Assembly: GCA_003219495.1 (NCBI GenBank)
Contig: QHOZ01000068.1
Coordinates: 1 to 18,759, forward strand
Source: Verrucomicrobiota bacterium
GTDB lineage: Bacteria > Verrucomicrobiota > Verrucomicrobiae > Chthoniobacterales > UBA10450
Direction of reading: 5' to 3'
DNA length: 18,759 bases
Position 1 is the first letter of the stretch; each line of letters starts with the position of its first letter. The notes under the pieces were generated by a model. It made no database searches. It was not told the origin of the DNA and was given only the letters and a program-made list of their open reading frames with translations. Positions 6,930 to 14,912 of this stretch are shown in pieces. Position numbers and translations under genes: made by a program.

Positions 6930-7901
6930 TCAGTTTTTCAGATACAGCGTTCGCGTCCCGAAATCGATGATCCCATGATGCGATTTCAGGATCTCCGCTC
7001 CGAGCAATCCGCCGACCGCATGCGCGCCGCGCGGATTGTTTTCCGGCAACAACCATTTCAGATCGGCAACACCGATCGCTTTCCCGAAGACGTCTACCCG
7101 GCCCACCGACAACTTCCGAATCCTCGCCACCTCCACCGCATCTTCTTTCCGATTAATTCCGGACGACTTGATAGACGTCTCATAGTACGGAATCCGGAGC
7201 TGCCGAACAAACGGCAGATGAAGCGTGGTCACGACCGCGCCGGTGTCGAGCAGCAGTCTCGTTCGAGTACCGTTGATCGAACTATTCACGAACAAGTTGT
7301 AGCCTTCGCTCACGTAGATCGGCATTTTTTGAAATCCGCGGAGATCGAGCGCGGTTTCTGCGCCGCCGGCTTCAGGATAGCGATTCAGAATGAGCACCTG
7401 GTCCTGACAATCGAGTACCGCCTTGGCCGCGAAGAGCACATCCACGCCGAGGATTCCGTCGATCTGCTGTTCTCGCACCATCTTCGCTATGCGCGGAGGA
7501 GAACTGACGTTCGTGAGCACGATGGGAAGATCGACAATATTCAACGCGCCGAGCCGCAGACTGTGCAGGATCGCAAGACGATCCGCGACGCCATTGACGA
7601 TGACACTCGTGGGCAAACCGGAATTCGTCCCGAGTCGCGGAATATTGAATTCAGCGCGTCTCTTGGAGTTGACCAACGTCGCCGGTGCGCCGGAGTCGAC
7701 CATCAATACCGCCGGCTTGCCGTTAATTCGCGCGTGAACGAGCAGGTGATTTTGCCAGGAGCGCGTTAATGGCAACACTTCGAAACGATCGGCGAGCTCG
7801 GAGTTGCGCGGCGGCGCGGCGGAAACACTTAGCGCGAGCGCGAAGGCCACGAAGATCGACAACTTGATGCGCGGAATCGATGAGCGTTCGCGGAATTTCA
7901 C
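6930..7901 (-). CDS. Secreted protein with two retropepsin-like aspartyl protease domains
   Basis: The 323-residue product has an N-terminal hydrophobic segment (KLSIFVAFALALSVSAAPP, a signal peptide or anchor), then two copies of a retropepsin-like fold. The first has the active-site motif VLMVDSGAPATL (Asp69) with its second hydrophobic-glycine motif IDGILGVDVLF; the second has LLLDTGAVVTTL (Asp219) and GGLLGAEIL near the C-terminus. Each fold supplies one catalytic aspartate, so a single chain could form a pepsin-like pseudo-dimer in the periplasm. The frame is open to 8123, but that would overlap the divergent permease start. GTG at 7901 is the best start giving a full signal sequence; a TTG at 7862 is an alternative, and neither has a clear ribosome site. 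The substrate is unknown. Confidence 0.75.
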   Translation of the reverse strand: MKFRERSSIPRIKLSIFVAFALALSVSAAPPRNSELADRFEVLPLTRSWQNHLLVHARINGKPAVLMVDSGAPATLVNSKRRAEFNIPRLGTNSGLPTSVIVNGVADRLAILHSLRLGALNIVDLPIVLTNVSSPPRIAKMVREQQIDGILGVDVLFAAKAVLDCQDQVLILNRYPEAGGAETALDLRGFQKMPIYVSEGYNLFVNSSINGTRTRLLLDTGAVVTTLHLPFVRQLRIPYYETSIKSSGINRKEDAVEVARIRKLSVGRVDVFGKAIGVADLKWLLPENNPRGAHAVGGLLGAEILKSHHGIIDFGTRTLYLKN

Positions 7902-8044
7902 TCGGCGGAGAATAGCATTGTTCAATGCACGCGAAAGCCGGTTTGTGATCGTACGTGGAAGATTTAAATCGCAACCAGGCCGGCGTTTTGGCGTTGCTTG
8001 ATTTGGGCGGGATTGCTTAACTCTGCGCCAGCCGAGCGAACCAG

Positions 8045-9544
8045 ATGCCAGCTTTAGAACAACCAGCCGCTGCGGTCGAAGACCAGAAGTTCGTTCGCGG
8101 ACTCGGCCTGCTCGATTCCACAATGCTCGTGGCTGGTTCGATGATCGGGTCGGGAATTTTTATCGTTTCGTCAATCATCGGCCGGCAAGTGGGTTCGCCG
8201 GGATGGTTGCTCATCGTTTGGAGTGTTACCGGCGTGCTCACATTGATGGCGGCGCTTTCTTATGGCGAGCTCGCCGCGATGATGCCGAAGGCCGGCGGCC
8301 AATATGTTTATTTGCGCGAAGCGTTCTCGCCGCTCTGGGGATTTCTCTACGGCTGGACGCTTTTTCTCGTCATTCAAACGGGGACAATCGCGGCGGTCGC
8401 AGTCGGCTTCGCACGTTACACCGGCGTCCTGATTCCATGGTTTTCCGAATCGAACTACCTCATCGCGCCGATTCGTTTCGGCAGTTACGCGATTTCATTA
8501 TCGACCGCGCAGTTTCTGGGGCTCGCGATGATCGCGTTGCTCACGTTCATGAACACGCGCGGCCTGAAGCTGGGAAAAATCGTCCAGAACGTTTTCACGA
8601 CGGCGAAAACCGGCGCTTTGATTGCGTTGATCCTGCTCGGAATCATTGTTGGAATTAAGTCCGGCGCGGGCGCGGAAAACTTTAAAGATTTCTGGAGTTT
8701 GCGCGGCAATCTGCAGGAAGTCGGCGCCGGTCTGACCGCGGCAACGGCTTTAGGTTTGTTCGTCGGAATTTGTGTAGCGCAAACCAACTCGCTTTTTTCA
8801 GCGGATGCCTGGAACAACATCACGTTCACCGCCGGAGAAGTGAAAGAGCCGCGACGGAACATTCCGCTTTCGCTCGCGTTCGGCACATTTCTGGTGATCG
8901 GACTTTATCTGCTGGCGAACGTCGCCTATCTCGCGGCCCTTCCATTTAACGCGATCCAAAACGCGCCGAGCGATCGCGTCGCATCCGAAACGGCGAATGT
9001 AATTTTTCCCGGCGTAGGCGCGACGATCATGGCGATGGCAATCATGGTCTCGACGTTCGGATGCAACAACGGACTGATTCTTGCCGGTGCACGCGCCTAC
9101 TACGCGATGGCGCGCGACGGTCTTTTTTTCCGCCGCGTGGCTCAGTTGAACAAAAATCACGTGCCCGCGTGGGGGCTAATCATCCAGGGAATTTGGGCGG
9201 GCGTGCTCGTGTTGCCGAGAACAGTGAGAACCGACGCGGCCGGAAGCGTGATCGGTTACGGAAATCTTTACGGCAATCTGCTCGACTACGTCATCTCCGC
9301 CGCGCTGATCTTTTACATTTTGACGATCCTCGGAATTTTCGTGCTCCACAAAAAACGACCGGACGCGGAGCGGCCCTATAAAGCGTGGGGCTATCCGATC
9401 GTGCCGTTGCTTTACATCATTGGTGCGAGCGTGATTCTCGCGGTGCTCTTCATCTATCAAACGGCGACGACGTGGCCGGGTTTGATCATCGTTCTCACGG
9501 GCGTGCCGATTTATTTTTTCTGGCGGAAATCCGAGCCGTCCTAG
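8045..9544 (+). CDS. APC-superfamily amino acid permease
   Basis: A 499-residue integral membrane protein with about 12 hydrophobic segments. It carries the family signature in the first helix, LLDSTMLVAGSMIGSGIFIV (residues about 21-40), where the GSGIF glycine break binds the amino-acid backbone, and the loop LSYGELAAMMPKAGGQYVYL after the second helix. The central FSADAWNNITFTAGEVKEPRRNIPLSL segment matches the amphipathic region of LAT/APC-type carriers. The most likely role is proton-coupled or exchange transport of amino acids across the inner membrane; substrate not predictable. The ATG at 8045 has only a weak ribosome site. The gene is divergent from the retropepsin-like gene and is followed 77 bases later by a second, damaged permease gene of a different subfamily. 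Confidence 0.9.
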   Translation: MPALEQPAAAVEDQKFVRGLGLLDSTMLVAGSMIGSGIFIVSSIIGRQVGSPGWLLIVWSVTGVLTLMAALSYGELAAMMPKAGGQYVYLREAFSPLWGFLYGWTLFLVIQTGTIAAVAVGFARYTGVLIPWFSESNYLIAPIRFGSYAISLSTAQFLGLAMIALLTFMNTRGLKLGKIVQNVFTTAKTGALIALILLGIIVGIKSGAGAENFKDFWSLRGNLQEVGAGLTAATALGLFVGICVAQTNSLFSADAWNNITFTAGEVKEPRRNIPLSLAFGTFLVIGLYLLANVAYLAALPFNAIQNAPSDRVASETANVIFPGVGATIMAMAIMVSTFGCNNGLILAGARAYYAMARDGLFFRRVAQLNKNHVPAWGLIIQGIWAGVLVLPRTVRTDAAGSVIGYGNLYGNLLDYVISAALIFYILTILGIFVLHKKRPDAERPYKAWGYPIVPLLYIIGASVILAVLFIYQTATTWPGLIIVLTGVPIYFFWRKSEPS

Positions 9545-9621
9545 CTTTCCGGTCTACCGCTTGCTGCAATTTTTGAAACCAAAACCTTTTTAGACCCGTT
9601 ACTTCTAAAGGAGATCTAACA

Positions 9622-11086
9622 ATGGCAAACCTATTCGCGAGAAAACCGCTGGATCGTCTCATGCAAGAAGCCGGCGAAGTTGGCGAGCACACGTTAAAGC
9701 GTTCGTTAGGCTGGATGAATCTCGTCGCGCTCGGCATCGGCGGCATCATTGGCGCCGGCTTGTTCGTCCGCACCGCCGCGGCCATCGCGGATCGAGCGGG
9801 TCCCTCGGTTGTGCTCGCGTTCGTTGTTCGCGTCGATGATTCCGGTCGCGGGCAGCGCCTACACCTACTCGTACGCGACGATGGGCGAACTCGTCGCCTG
9901 GATCATCGGTTGGGATTTGATTCTGGAATACGCGGTCGCCGCATCCACCGTCTCGGACGCCTGGAGTGAATATGCGAACCGCGTTCTCAGCTGGTTTCAC
10001 TGGCAGCTTCCATATCAATGGACGCATTCGCCATTCGAACACGATCCCACCGGTGTTCACGGCATCATGAATATACCGGCGCTTGTCATTCTTTTCCTTC
10101 TGACTTTGTTGCTGATTCGGGGCACGAAAGAATCCGCGTTCGTCAACGGACTCATCGTGATTGTGAAAGTGTCGATCGTGCTTTTGTTCATCGGCATTGG
10201 CTGGCAATTCATTAATCCGGCAAATCACACGCCATTTATTCCGGCGGCCACGACGCACGTCACGGCGCAGGGAATCACGCATAACTATGGCGGTGTTCTC
10301 GGAATTCTCGGTGCGGCTGGCGTCGTGTTTTTCGCTTACATCGGATTCGACGCCGTCTCGACCGCCGCGCAAGAGGCGCGCAATCCGAAACGCGATATGC
10401 CGATCGGCATTCTCGGTTCGTTAGTCTTTTGCACGATTCTTTACATACTGTTCTCGTACGTTCTTAGCGGCGTTGGGACCGTCGAAGATTTCCGCTCGGC
10501 CGGGCGCGAAGCTTCGGTGGCCTTCGCGATCAGTAAATATATGCATGGCTACGAATGGCTCTCGCGCGCGGTTACGGTCGCGATCCTCGCCGGTTTTTCT
10601 TCGGTCATTCTCGTGATGTTGTTGGGCCAATCCCGCGTCTTCTTTTCAATGAGTCGAGACGGGCTTGTCCCGGCGGTTTTTTCGCAAGTGCATCCGCGTT
10701 ATCGAACCCCGTACAAATCGAACATGCTGTTCTTTGTTTTCACGGGCCTCCTGGCCGCGTTTGTTCCGGCCGATGTCACCGGCGAAATGACCAGTATCGG
10801 AACATTGTTCGCGTTCATTCTCGTTTGCGCCGGCGTGTGGATCATGCGCGTGAAAAATCCCGAGCTCGAGCGGGGCTTTCGCGTCCCCGCTGCGCCGCTT
10901 GTTTCAATTCTTGGCATCGTCACTTGTGGAGCGATGATCTACGGCCTCGGCTGGACGAATTGGATGCGCTTGATCGTGTGGCTGCTGATCGGATTTATCT
11001 TTTACTTCGGATACGGAAAGAGCCACAGCCACCTCGATGCTCCGAAGCCACCGGAGATGCCGTCAGGAATCGACCTGACTCGTTAG
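9622..11086 (+). pseudogene. CAT-type cationic amino acid permease, frameshifted with an internal deletion
   Basis: The gene has a strong AAAGGAGA site eight bases before the ATG and starts like YfnA/CAT permeases: LKRSLGWMNLVALGIGGIIGAGLFVRTA (residues about 24-51), then GPSVVLAFVV. The frame then runs into unrelated sequence. From about 9827 the next frame (+1) continues the same protein with FASMIPVAGSAYTYSYATMGE and goes on to the normal end at 11086. In relatives some 14 residues (the rest of the second helix and a CYAEF-like loop) stand between these parts. The data fit loss of about 44 bases (a length of 3n+2) between roughly 9820 and 9830. The rest of the gene shows no other lesion. 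As written, translation yields only a 115-residue fragment (stop at 9969). It is either a recent pseudogene or an assembly fault. Confidence 0.85.
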
Positions 11087-11093
11087 GCCGAAT

Positions 11094-11870
11094 CTAACTC
11101 CAGCTGCTTTCGGAAAAGCCGCGCGACGGACTGGTGCCACCGAAACCCAGTACGGTCTCCGCGCGTTTGCGCATGGCGTTAGCGTCCGCGCTAAAAAATG
11201 CGTGATGCGATGCGCTCATTTCCTCGATCGGCACGTTCATGGCGCGCAGGATTTCCCAATCTTGCGGAGTCAGCAGCGCGCGCTCTTCATCGGTTACGGC
11301 GCGTTTTTGCAAACGGGAAACGATTTCGGTGATGCCGTCGCCGTTCGAAGCGCGGAATGCATCGATCAATCTTTGAAAGCTGAGATGAAAGGGAATTGTC
11401 GCAACATCGACGTCGACGCTTTTAGATGCGCGTTCCGGAGGCATTTTTGTTTCCTCGGACATCGCAACCGAATTCCAAACTTCATCCGGCTGATAGTAAC
11501 CGAGCTCGATCCGATAAGTTTCCTCCGGATTGGACACCGTCAGATTCGAGCTGCCGACCATGGGCTCAACCGGCACGGCCGCTTCCTCCGTTCCGTCACT
11601 CCGATGAATGCGAAGATGAACCTGCCGATCTACCGGCGCCGTTTTTTCAAAGATCGTGGACCAATCGACATTCCAGTAGACAAATAGTGTGCGCGAATCG
11701 CGTGCGAGTGCGAACAACAGCGGCGCTCCGTAGACGCGCGGCAATTCGATCTCCGGCAAATCGCTCGGAAATTTTGGATCGGTGCGAGCGAACCGAACGA
11801 CCGGTCCGCTCGAAATGCGGTACTCGCGGCTACGCTCGGGCGAGGCGCTTGTTTCTGTTTCTTCGGCCAT
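11094..11870 (-). CDS. DUF4912 domain protein
   Basis: A 258-residue soluble protein of unknown function. The DUF4912 domain starts near residue 42 with LPRVYGAPLLFALARDSRTL and the hallmark aromatic strand FVYWNV (63-68), then a beta-rich part up to about 145 with VHLRIHRSDG and YRIELGYY, which in this family resembles a carbohydrate-binding-like sandwich. The C-terminal part is mostly helical (IPFHLSFQRLIDAFR, VSRLQKRAVTDEERALLTPQDWEIL) and ends in a Ser/Gly-rich tail. The start ATG at 11870 is preferred over 11930 because upstream residues (MRCSNIPLF...) do not resemble the family and a GGTGG stretch precedes 11870. It is divergent from the lipid kinase operon and ends seven bases from the convergent permease gene. 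Confidence 0.8.
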   Translation of the reverse strand: MAEETETSASPERSREYRISSGPVVRFARTDPKFPSDLPEIELPRVYGAPLLFALARDSRTLFVYWNVDWSTIFEKTAPVDRQVHLRIHRSDGTEEAAVPVEPMVGSSNLTVSNPEETYRIELGYYQPDEVWNSVAMSEETKMPPERASKSVDVDVATIPFHLSFQRLIDAFRASNGDGITEIVSRLQKRAVTDEERALLTPQDWEILRAMNVPIEEMSASHHAFFSADANAMRKRAETVLGFGGTSPSRGFSESSWS

Positions 11871-11975
11871 GGGTGCCACCAATGTGTCGAAAAATAAACC
11901 AACGAAAAGCGGAATGTTGCTGCAACGCATTCAAAGATCGACAGTCGACCTGCCGGTCGAGTCGCCGCCAAGGAA

Positions 11976-12857
11976 GTGAAGCCGTTTATCATTTTGAATC
12001 CAATTGCCGGATCCGTGCAGGACCTGCCGCGAATAATGAAGGAGCTGCAGCGGCTGCGTCCGGCAAAGTTGCTTGCGACGAAGCATTCGGGAGACGCGGA
12101 AAAATGGGCGCATCGAGCGGTCAAAGATGGATGCAATTATTTGGTGATTGCCGGTGGCGACGGAACATTGAACGAGGCAATCAACGGCGTGGCGCGAACT
12201 GATATGCAGCCACGAATCGGAATCATCCCGCTTGGGACCGGCAACGATTTCGCGCGCAGCTTCAGGTTGCCGTCATCGGTGCGGGAAAACATCAACCTCC
12301 TCCGCGCCGGGCGCACGCGCGCGGTCGATATCGTTCGCGTGAGAAGTAAACGCGTCCGCTATTTTGTGAATGTGGCCGCGGGCGGTTTCAGTGGAATCGT
12401 CCGGCGAAAAATGACTCCCGAAATCAAGCGTGGCTGGGGACCGCTGGCTTACATTCGCGGAGCAGCCGCGGCGCTGCCGAAATTACATGCTTATAAGACG
12501 CGCGTCGTCTTGGATGACAACGAGGAACTTTCCACGGCCGTCTACAATCTCGTGATCGCAAATGGTCGCTACGCCGCGGGGGGATTGCCGATCGCGCCCG
12601 AAGCGGACCCGACCGACGGTCTGCTCGATGTCGTGCTTATTCCGAAACGGAGCGTTCCCGAAATGGCGTTGCTGGCAGCCGAAATAATGCTGGGTAAACA
12701 TTTTTCGAGAAACAGGGTCGTTTTCCGGCGCGCAAAAAAAGTTTCTGTGCGTTCGAAACCGGGAATGTGGTTCAACGTGGACGGCGAATTGGTTGGCAGC
12801 GCGCCGGCTACATTTCGCATTCTGCCGCGTCGGCTGAAATTTATCGTGAAAGAATGA
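11976..12857 (+). CDS. Diacylglycerol kinase-like lipid kinase (DagK/YegS/BmrU family)
   Basis: This family phosphorylates diacylglycerol or related lipids with ATP at the inner face of the membrane. The 293-residue product has the expected order of motifs: FIILNPIAGS at 4-13 (nucleotide-binding start), VIAGGDGTLNEAINGV at 57-72 with the family signature GGDGT (60-64), and IPLGTGNDFARS at 84-95. The C-terminal beta domain includes VNVAAGGFSG, VIANGRYAAGGLPIAPEADPTDGLLDVVLI and MWFNVDGELVG, all usual. The GTG start at 11976 is preceded by AAGGA at very short spacing; no better start is in frame. It heads an operon: its TGA overlaps the ATG of the next gene (ATGA at 12854-12857). Diacylglycerol is the most likely substrate; undecaprenol or another lipid is possible. 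Confidence 0.9.
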   Translation: MKPFIILNPIAGSVQDLPRIMKELQRLRPAKLLATKHSGDAEKWAHRAVKDGCNYLVIAGGDGTLNEAINGVARTDMQPRIGIIPLGTGNDFARSFRLPSSVRENINLLRAGRTRAVDIVRVRSKRVRYFVNVAAGGFSGIVRRKMTPEIKRGWGPLAYIRGAAAALPKLHAYKTRVVLDDNEELSTAVYNLVIANGRYAAGGLPIAPEADPTDGLLDVVLIPKRSVPEMALLAAEIMLGKHFSRNRVVFRRAKKVSVRSKPGMWFNVDGELVGSAPATFRILPRRLKFIVKE

Positions 12858-13336
12858 GTCGCGAAAAAATTATCTCATTGGAGCAACTTCCGCAGCGGGT
12901 GAAAGACTTGCGCGCTGCGGGGAAGAAGATTGTCGCGACAAATGGATGCTTCGATCTGTTGCACGTCGGGCATATCCGCTACTTGGAAGCCGCCCGCGCG
13001 CTCGGTGATGTTTTGATCGTCGGAATTAATGGAGACGAATCGGTCCGTGCCCTGAAAGGCGAGGGACGGCCGGTAAATAATGCGAACGATCGCGCGGAAG
13101 TCGTCGCGGCGTTGCAATGCGTCGACCTCGTCGTGATTTTCACCGAAGTCCGAGCGACAAAGTTTCTCGAGCTCGCCGCGCCGGACGTTTATGTGAAAGG
13201 CGGCGATTACAAACCGGACACGTTGAATCCCGAAGAGCGCGATGCGCTTTCAAAAATTGGCGCGAAGATCGACATCGTGCCGCTCGAGCAAGGTTATTCG
13301 ACGACGCGGTTACTCGAGCAACTCGGCAAAAAATGA
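12854..13336 (+). CDS. rfaE2: D-glycero-beta-D-manno-heptose-1-phosphate adenylyltransferase (RfaE domain II type)
   Basis: The enzyme transfers AMP from ATP to heptose-1-phosphate, giving ADP-heptose for the LPS inner core. The 160-residue protein equals the C-terminal domain of bifunctional HldE/RfaE. It has TNGCFDLLHVGHIRYLEAA (29-47), with HVGH (37-40) the nucleotidyltransferase HxGH motif, then VGINGDESVRALKGEGRPVN (56-75), YVKGGDY (113-119) and the C-terminal STTRL (149-153), matching the ISTTxL nucleotide-binding motif. The kinase domain is absent here, so a separate heptose-7-phosphate kinase must exist elsewhere if the pathway is complete. Its start overlaps the lipid kinase stop and its stop overlaps the purN start, both as ATGA, so translation of the three is probably coupled. 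Confidence 0.92.
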   Translation: MSREKIISLEQLPQRVKDLRAAGKKIVATNGCFDLLHVGHIRYLEAARALGDVLIVGINGDESVRALKGEGRPVNNANDRAEVVAALQCVDLVVIFTEVRATKFLELAAPDVYVKGGDYKPDTLNPEERDALSKIGAKIDIVPLEQGYSTTRLLEQLGKK

Positions 13337-13914
13337 AGCGACTTCGGCTCGGCATTCTCGGATCGGGAAAAGGCTCGAATTGCCGCGCTATCCTCGAAAA
13401 TATTCGGACCGGAGCGCTGCCAGCGGATGCGTGCGTGGTGATTTCAGATGTGCTCGACGCGCCAATACTGGAAATGGCCCGCGAATTTTCAGTTCCGAAT
13501 GCATATCTACCGCCGGGCCAATTCCGCACCCGACTGGAACCGGCCGTCGAAGACGAGCTCGTTCAAATGTTGCGCGACGCTGAAGTGGAACTCGTGGTTC
13601 TCGCCGGTTTCATGCGGGTTCTAAAAGCGCCGATGCTCGAAGCGTTCTCACGGTGAATCATTAACATTCACCCTTCGCTTCTGCCGAAGTTTCCTGGCTT
13701 GGAAGCGTGGAAACAAGCGTTGGAGGCAAAAGAAGCCGTCACCGGCTGCACGGTTCATTATGTCGACGACAAAATTGACCACGGAGACATTATCGCGCAA
13801 CGCGAGGTTCCGATTTTGCCTAACGACACCGCGGAGACTCTTCACGCGAGAATCCAAATCGCAGAGCACGAGCTTTACCCGGCAGTGATCGAGCAGCTGT
13901 GCCGCGAAAGCTAG
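13333..13914 (+). pseudogene. purN: Phosphoribosylglycinamide formyltransferase, interrupted by an in-frame TGA
   Basis: PurN transfers a formyl group from 10-formyl-THF to GAR in purine synthesis. The frame starts with LRLGILGSGKGSNCRAIL (phosphoribosyl-binding loop) and continues to LVVLAGFMRVLKAPMLEAFSR. Codon 108 is then TGA (13654-13656), after which the same frame continues perfectly with IINIHPSLLPKFPGLEAW, TGCTVHYVDDKIDHGDIIAQ and a normal C-terminus. The catalytic Asn111, His113 and Asp149 (equivalent to E. coli Asn106, His108 and Asp144) all lie after the stop, so the truncated product would be inactive. Relatives usually have Arg or Gly at this point; CGA to TGA is a single C-to-T change. 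Full length with read-through is 193 codons, normal for PurN. Its final TAG shares the bases CTAG with the stop of gpsA on the other strand. Confidence 0.85.
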
Positions 13915-14912
13915 ATGATCTCGGCCTTCTGGTCGCGCTGAAGTAATTCTTCCATGGCGCGCGCTGGCGGCTTTCCTTCGTAAAGCAACGAATACACTTG
14001 GTCGATGATCGGAGTGTCTACTTGAAGTTTACGCGCGCATTCGAATGCGCTCCTTGCGGTCGGAATTCCTTCGGCAACGGTTCCCATCAATGCGTTGATC
14101 TCGTCGAGCGAACGTCCGTGCCCCAAATGTTCGCCAACTTGTCGATTGCGACTGCGTTGACTGAAACAAGTCGCAATCATATCGCCCGCGCCGCTCAAGC
14201 CGTAGAACGTTCGCAGTTCGCCGCCCATTCGAGTCCCAAGCCTGACCATTTCAGCAAGAGCGCGCGTAACGATCGCTGCTTTCGAGTTATCGCCCAGGCC
14301 AAGCCCATCGCCGGCGCCCGCCGCGATCGCGAAGACATTTTTTAACGCGCCGCCCAGCTCAACGCCCGCAACTTCCTCGCCGGTGTAAATTCTAAAACGC
14401 GGAGTGCTCAGGTAGCGTTGAAGATTCGACGCAACCTCGGCGTCGTTGCAGGCCACGACAGTCGCGGTCGGTAATCCTCGCGCAACTTCCGCCGCCAAAT
14501 TTGGCCCGGACAAAACCGCGATCGAATGATCGGGGAAAATTTCGGCGAGAATCTCGCTTATTCGTTTTCCGGTTCCATGCTCGATGCCTTTAATGCAACT
14601 CAGTATTACAGCGTCGCGCTTGATCGCGACATTTCTGACTTTGCCCGCGATGTCGCGGAGCGCGGTCGAGCGCGTCACAAACACGATCAGATCGGCGTCG
14701 GCGCACACGTCGAGATCATTCGTTAGGCCAATCGTGTCAGTAAGTTTTGCACCAGGAAGGTACGCGCTGTTTTCTCGCGTCTTGCGAAGCTGCTCAATCC
14801 GGCCCGGATCTCTACCCCAAAGCGAAATCGAGCGGCCCTGATTACTCCAAATAATTGATAACGCCGTTCCCCAGCCCCCCGTCCCGATGACTGCAGTCTT
14901 ACTCGGTGTCAC
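13911..14912 (-). CDS. gpsA: NAD(P)-dependent glycerol-3-phosphate dehydrogenase
   Basis: GpsA reduces dihydroxyacetone phosphate to sn-glycerol-3-phosphate, the backbone of phospholipids. The 333-residue product is of usual length. It begins with the dinucleotide-binding AVIGTGGWGTALSI (7-20), has SCIKGIE (105-111) and LSGPNLAAEVARGLPTA (134-150), a conserved lysine in GGALKNVFAIAAG (Lys191), then LGLGDNSKAAIVTRALAEM and the substrate-binding LSGAGDMIATCFSQRSRNR. The GTG start at 14912 overlaps the stop of plsY (GTGA), so both genes of glycerophospholipid synthesis are translationally coupled. The family usually shows a 'GxNxKAA' segment; here it is GDNSKAA, a common variant. Confidence 0.95.
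   Translation of the reverse strand: MTPSKTAVIGTGGWGTALSIIWSNQGRSISLWGRDPGRIEQLRKTRENSAYLPGAKLTDTIGLTNDLDVCADADLIVFVTRSTALRDIAGKVRNVAIKRDAVILSCIKGIEHGTGKRISEILAEIFPDHSIAVLSGPNLAAEVARGLPTATVVACNDAEVASNLQRYLSTPRFRIYTGEEVAGVELGGALKNVFAIAAGAGDGLGLGDNSKAAIVTRALAEMVRLGTRMGGELRTFYGLSGAGDMIATCFSQRSRNRQVGEHLGHGRSLDEINALMGTVAEGIPTARSAFECARKLQVDTPIIDQVYSLLYEGKPPARAMEELLQRDQKAEII

Noticed and set aside
6855..7769. Long open frame on the plus strand opposite the retropepsin-like gene (304 codons)
   Set aside because: Its product is a low-complexity Arg/His-rich sequence with no domain; the minus-strand frame has two conserved catalytic motifs. It is a shadow produced by high GC.
7961..7970. GATTTAAATC palindrome in the divergent region before the first permease gene
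   Set aside because: A single 10-base palindrome is expected by chance at this scale; no promoter elements or regulator gene are tied to it.
9820..9835. Programmed frameshift in the second permease gene
   Set aside because: About 14 family residues are missing at the join; a frameshift alone would not remove them, and no slippery heptamer is seen.
13654..13700. Selenocysteine insertion at the purN TGA, with a small hairpin (CTTCG...CGAAG) about 20 bases downstream
   Set aside because: The family has Arg or Gly, not Cys, at this position, the hairpin stem is only 5 bp, and no selenoprotein genes are in view. A point mutation is simpler.
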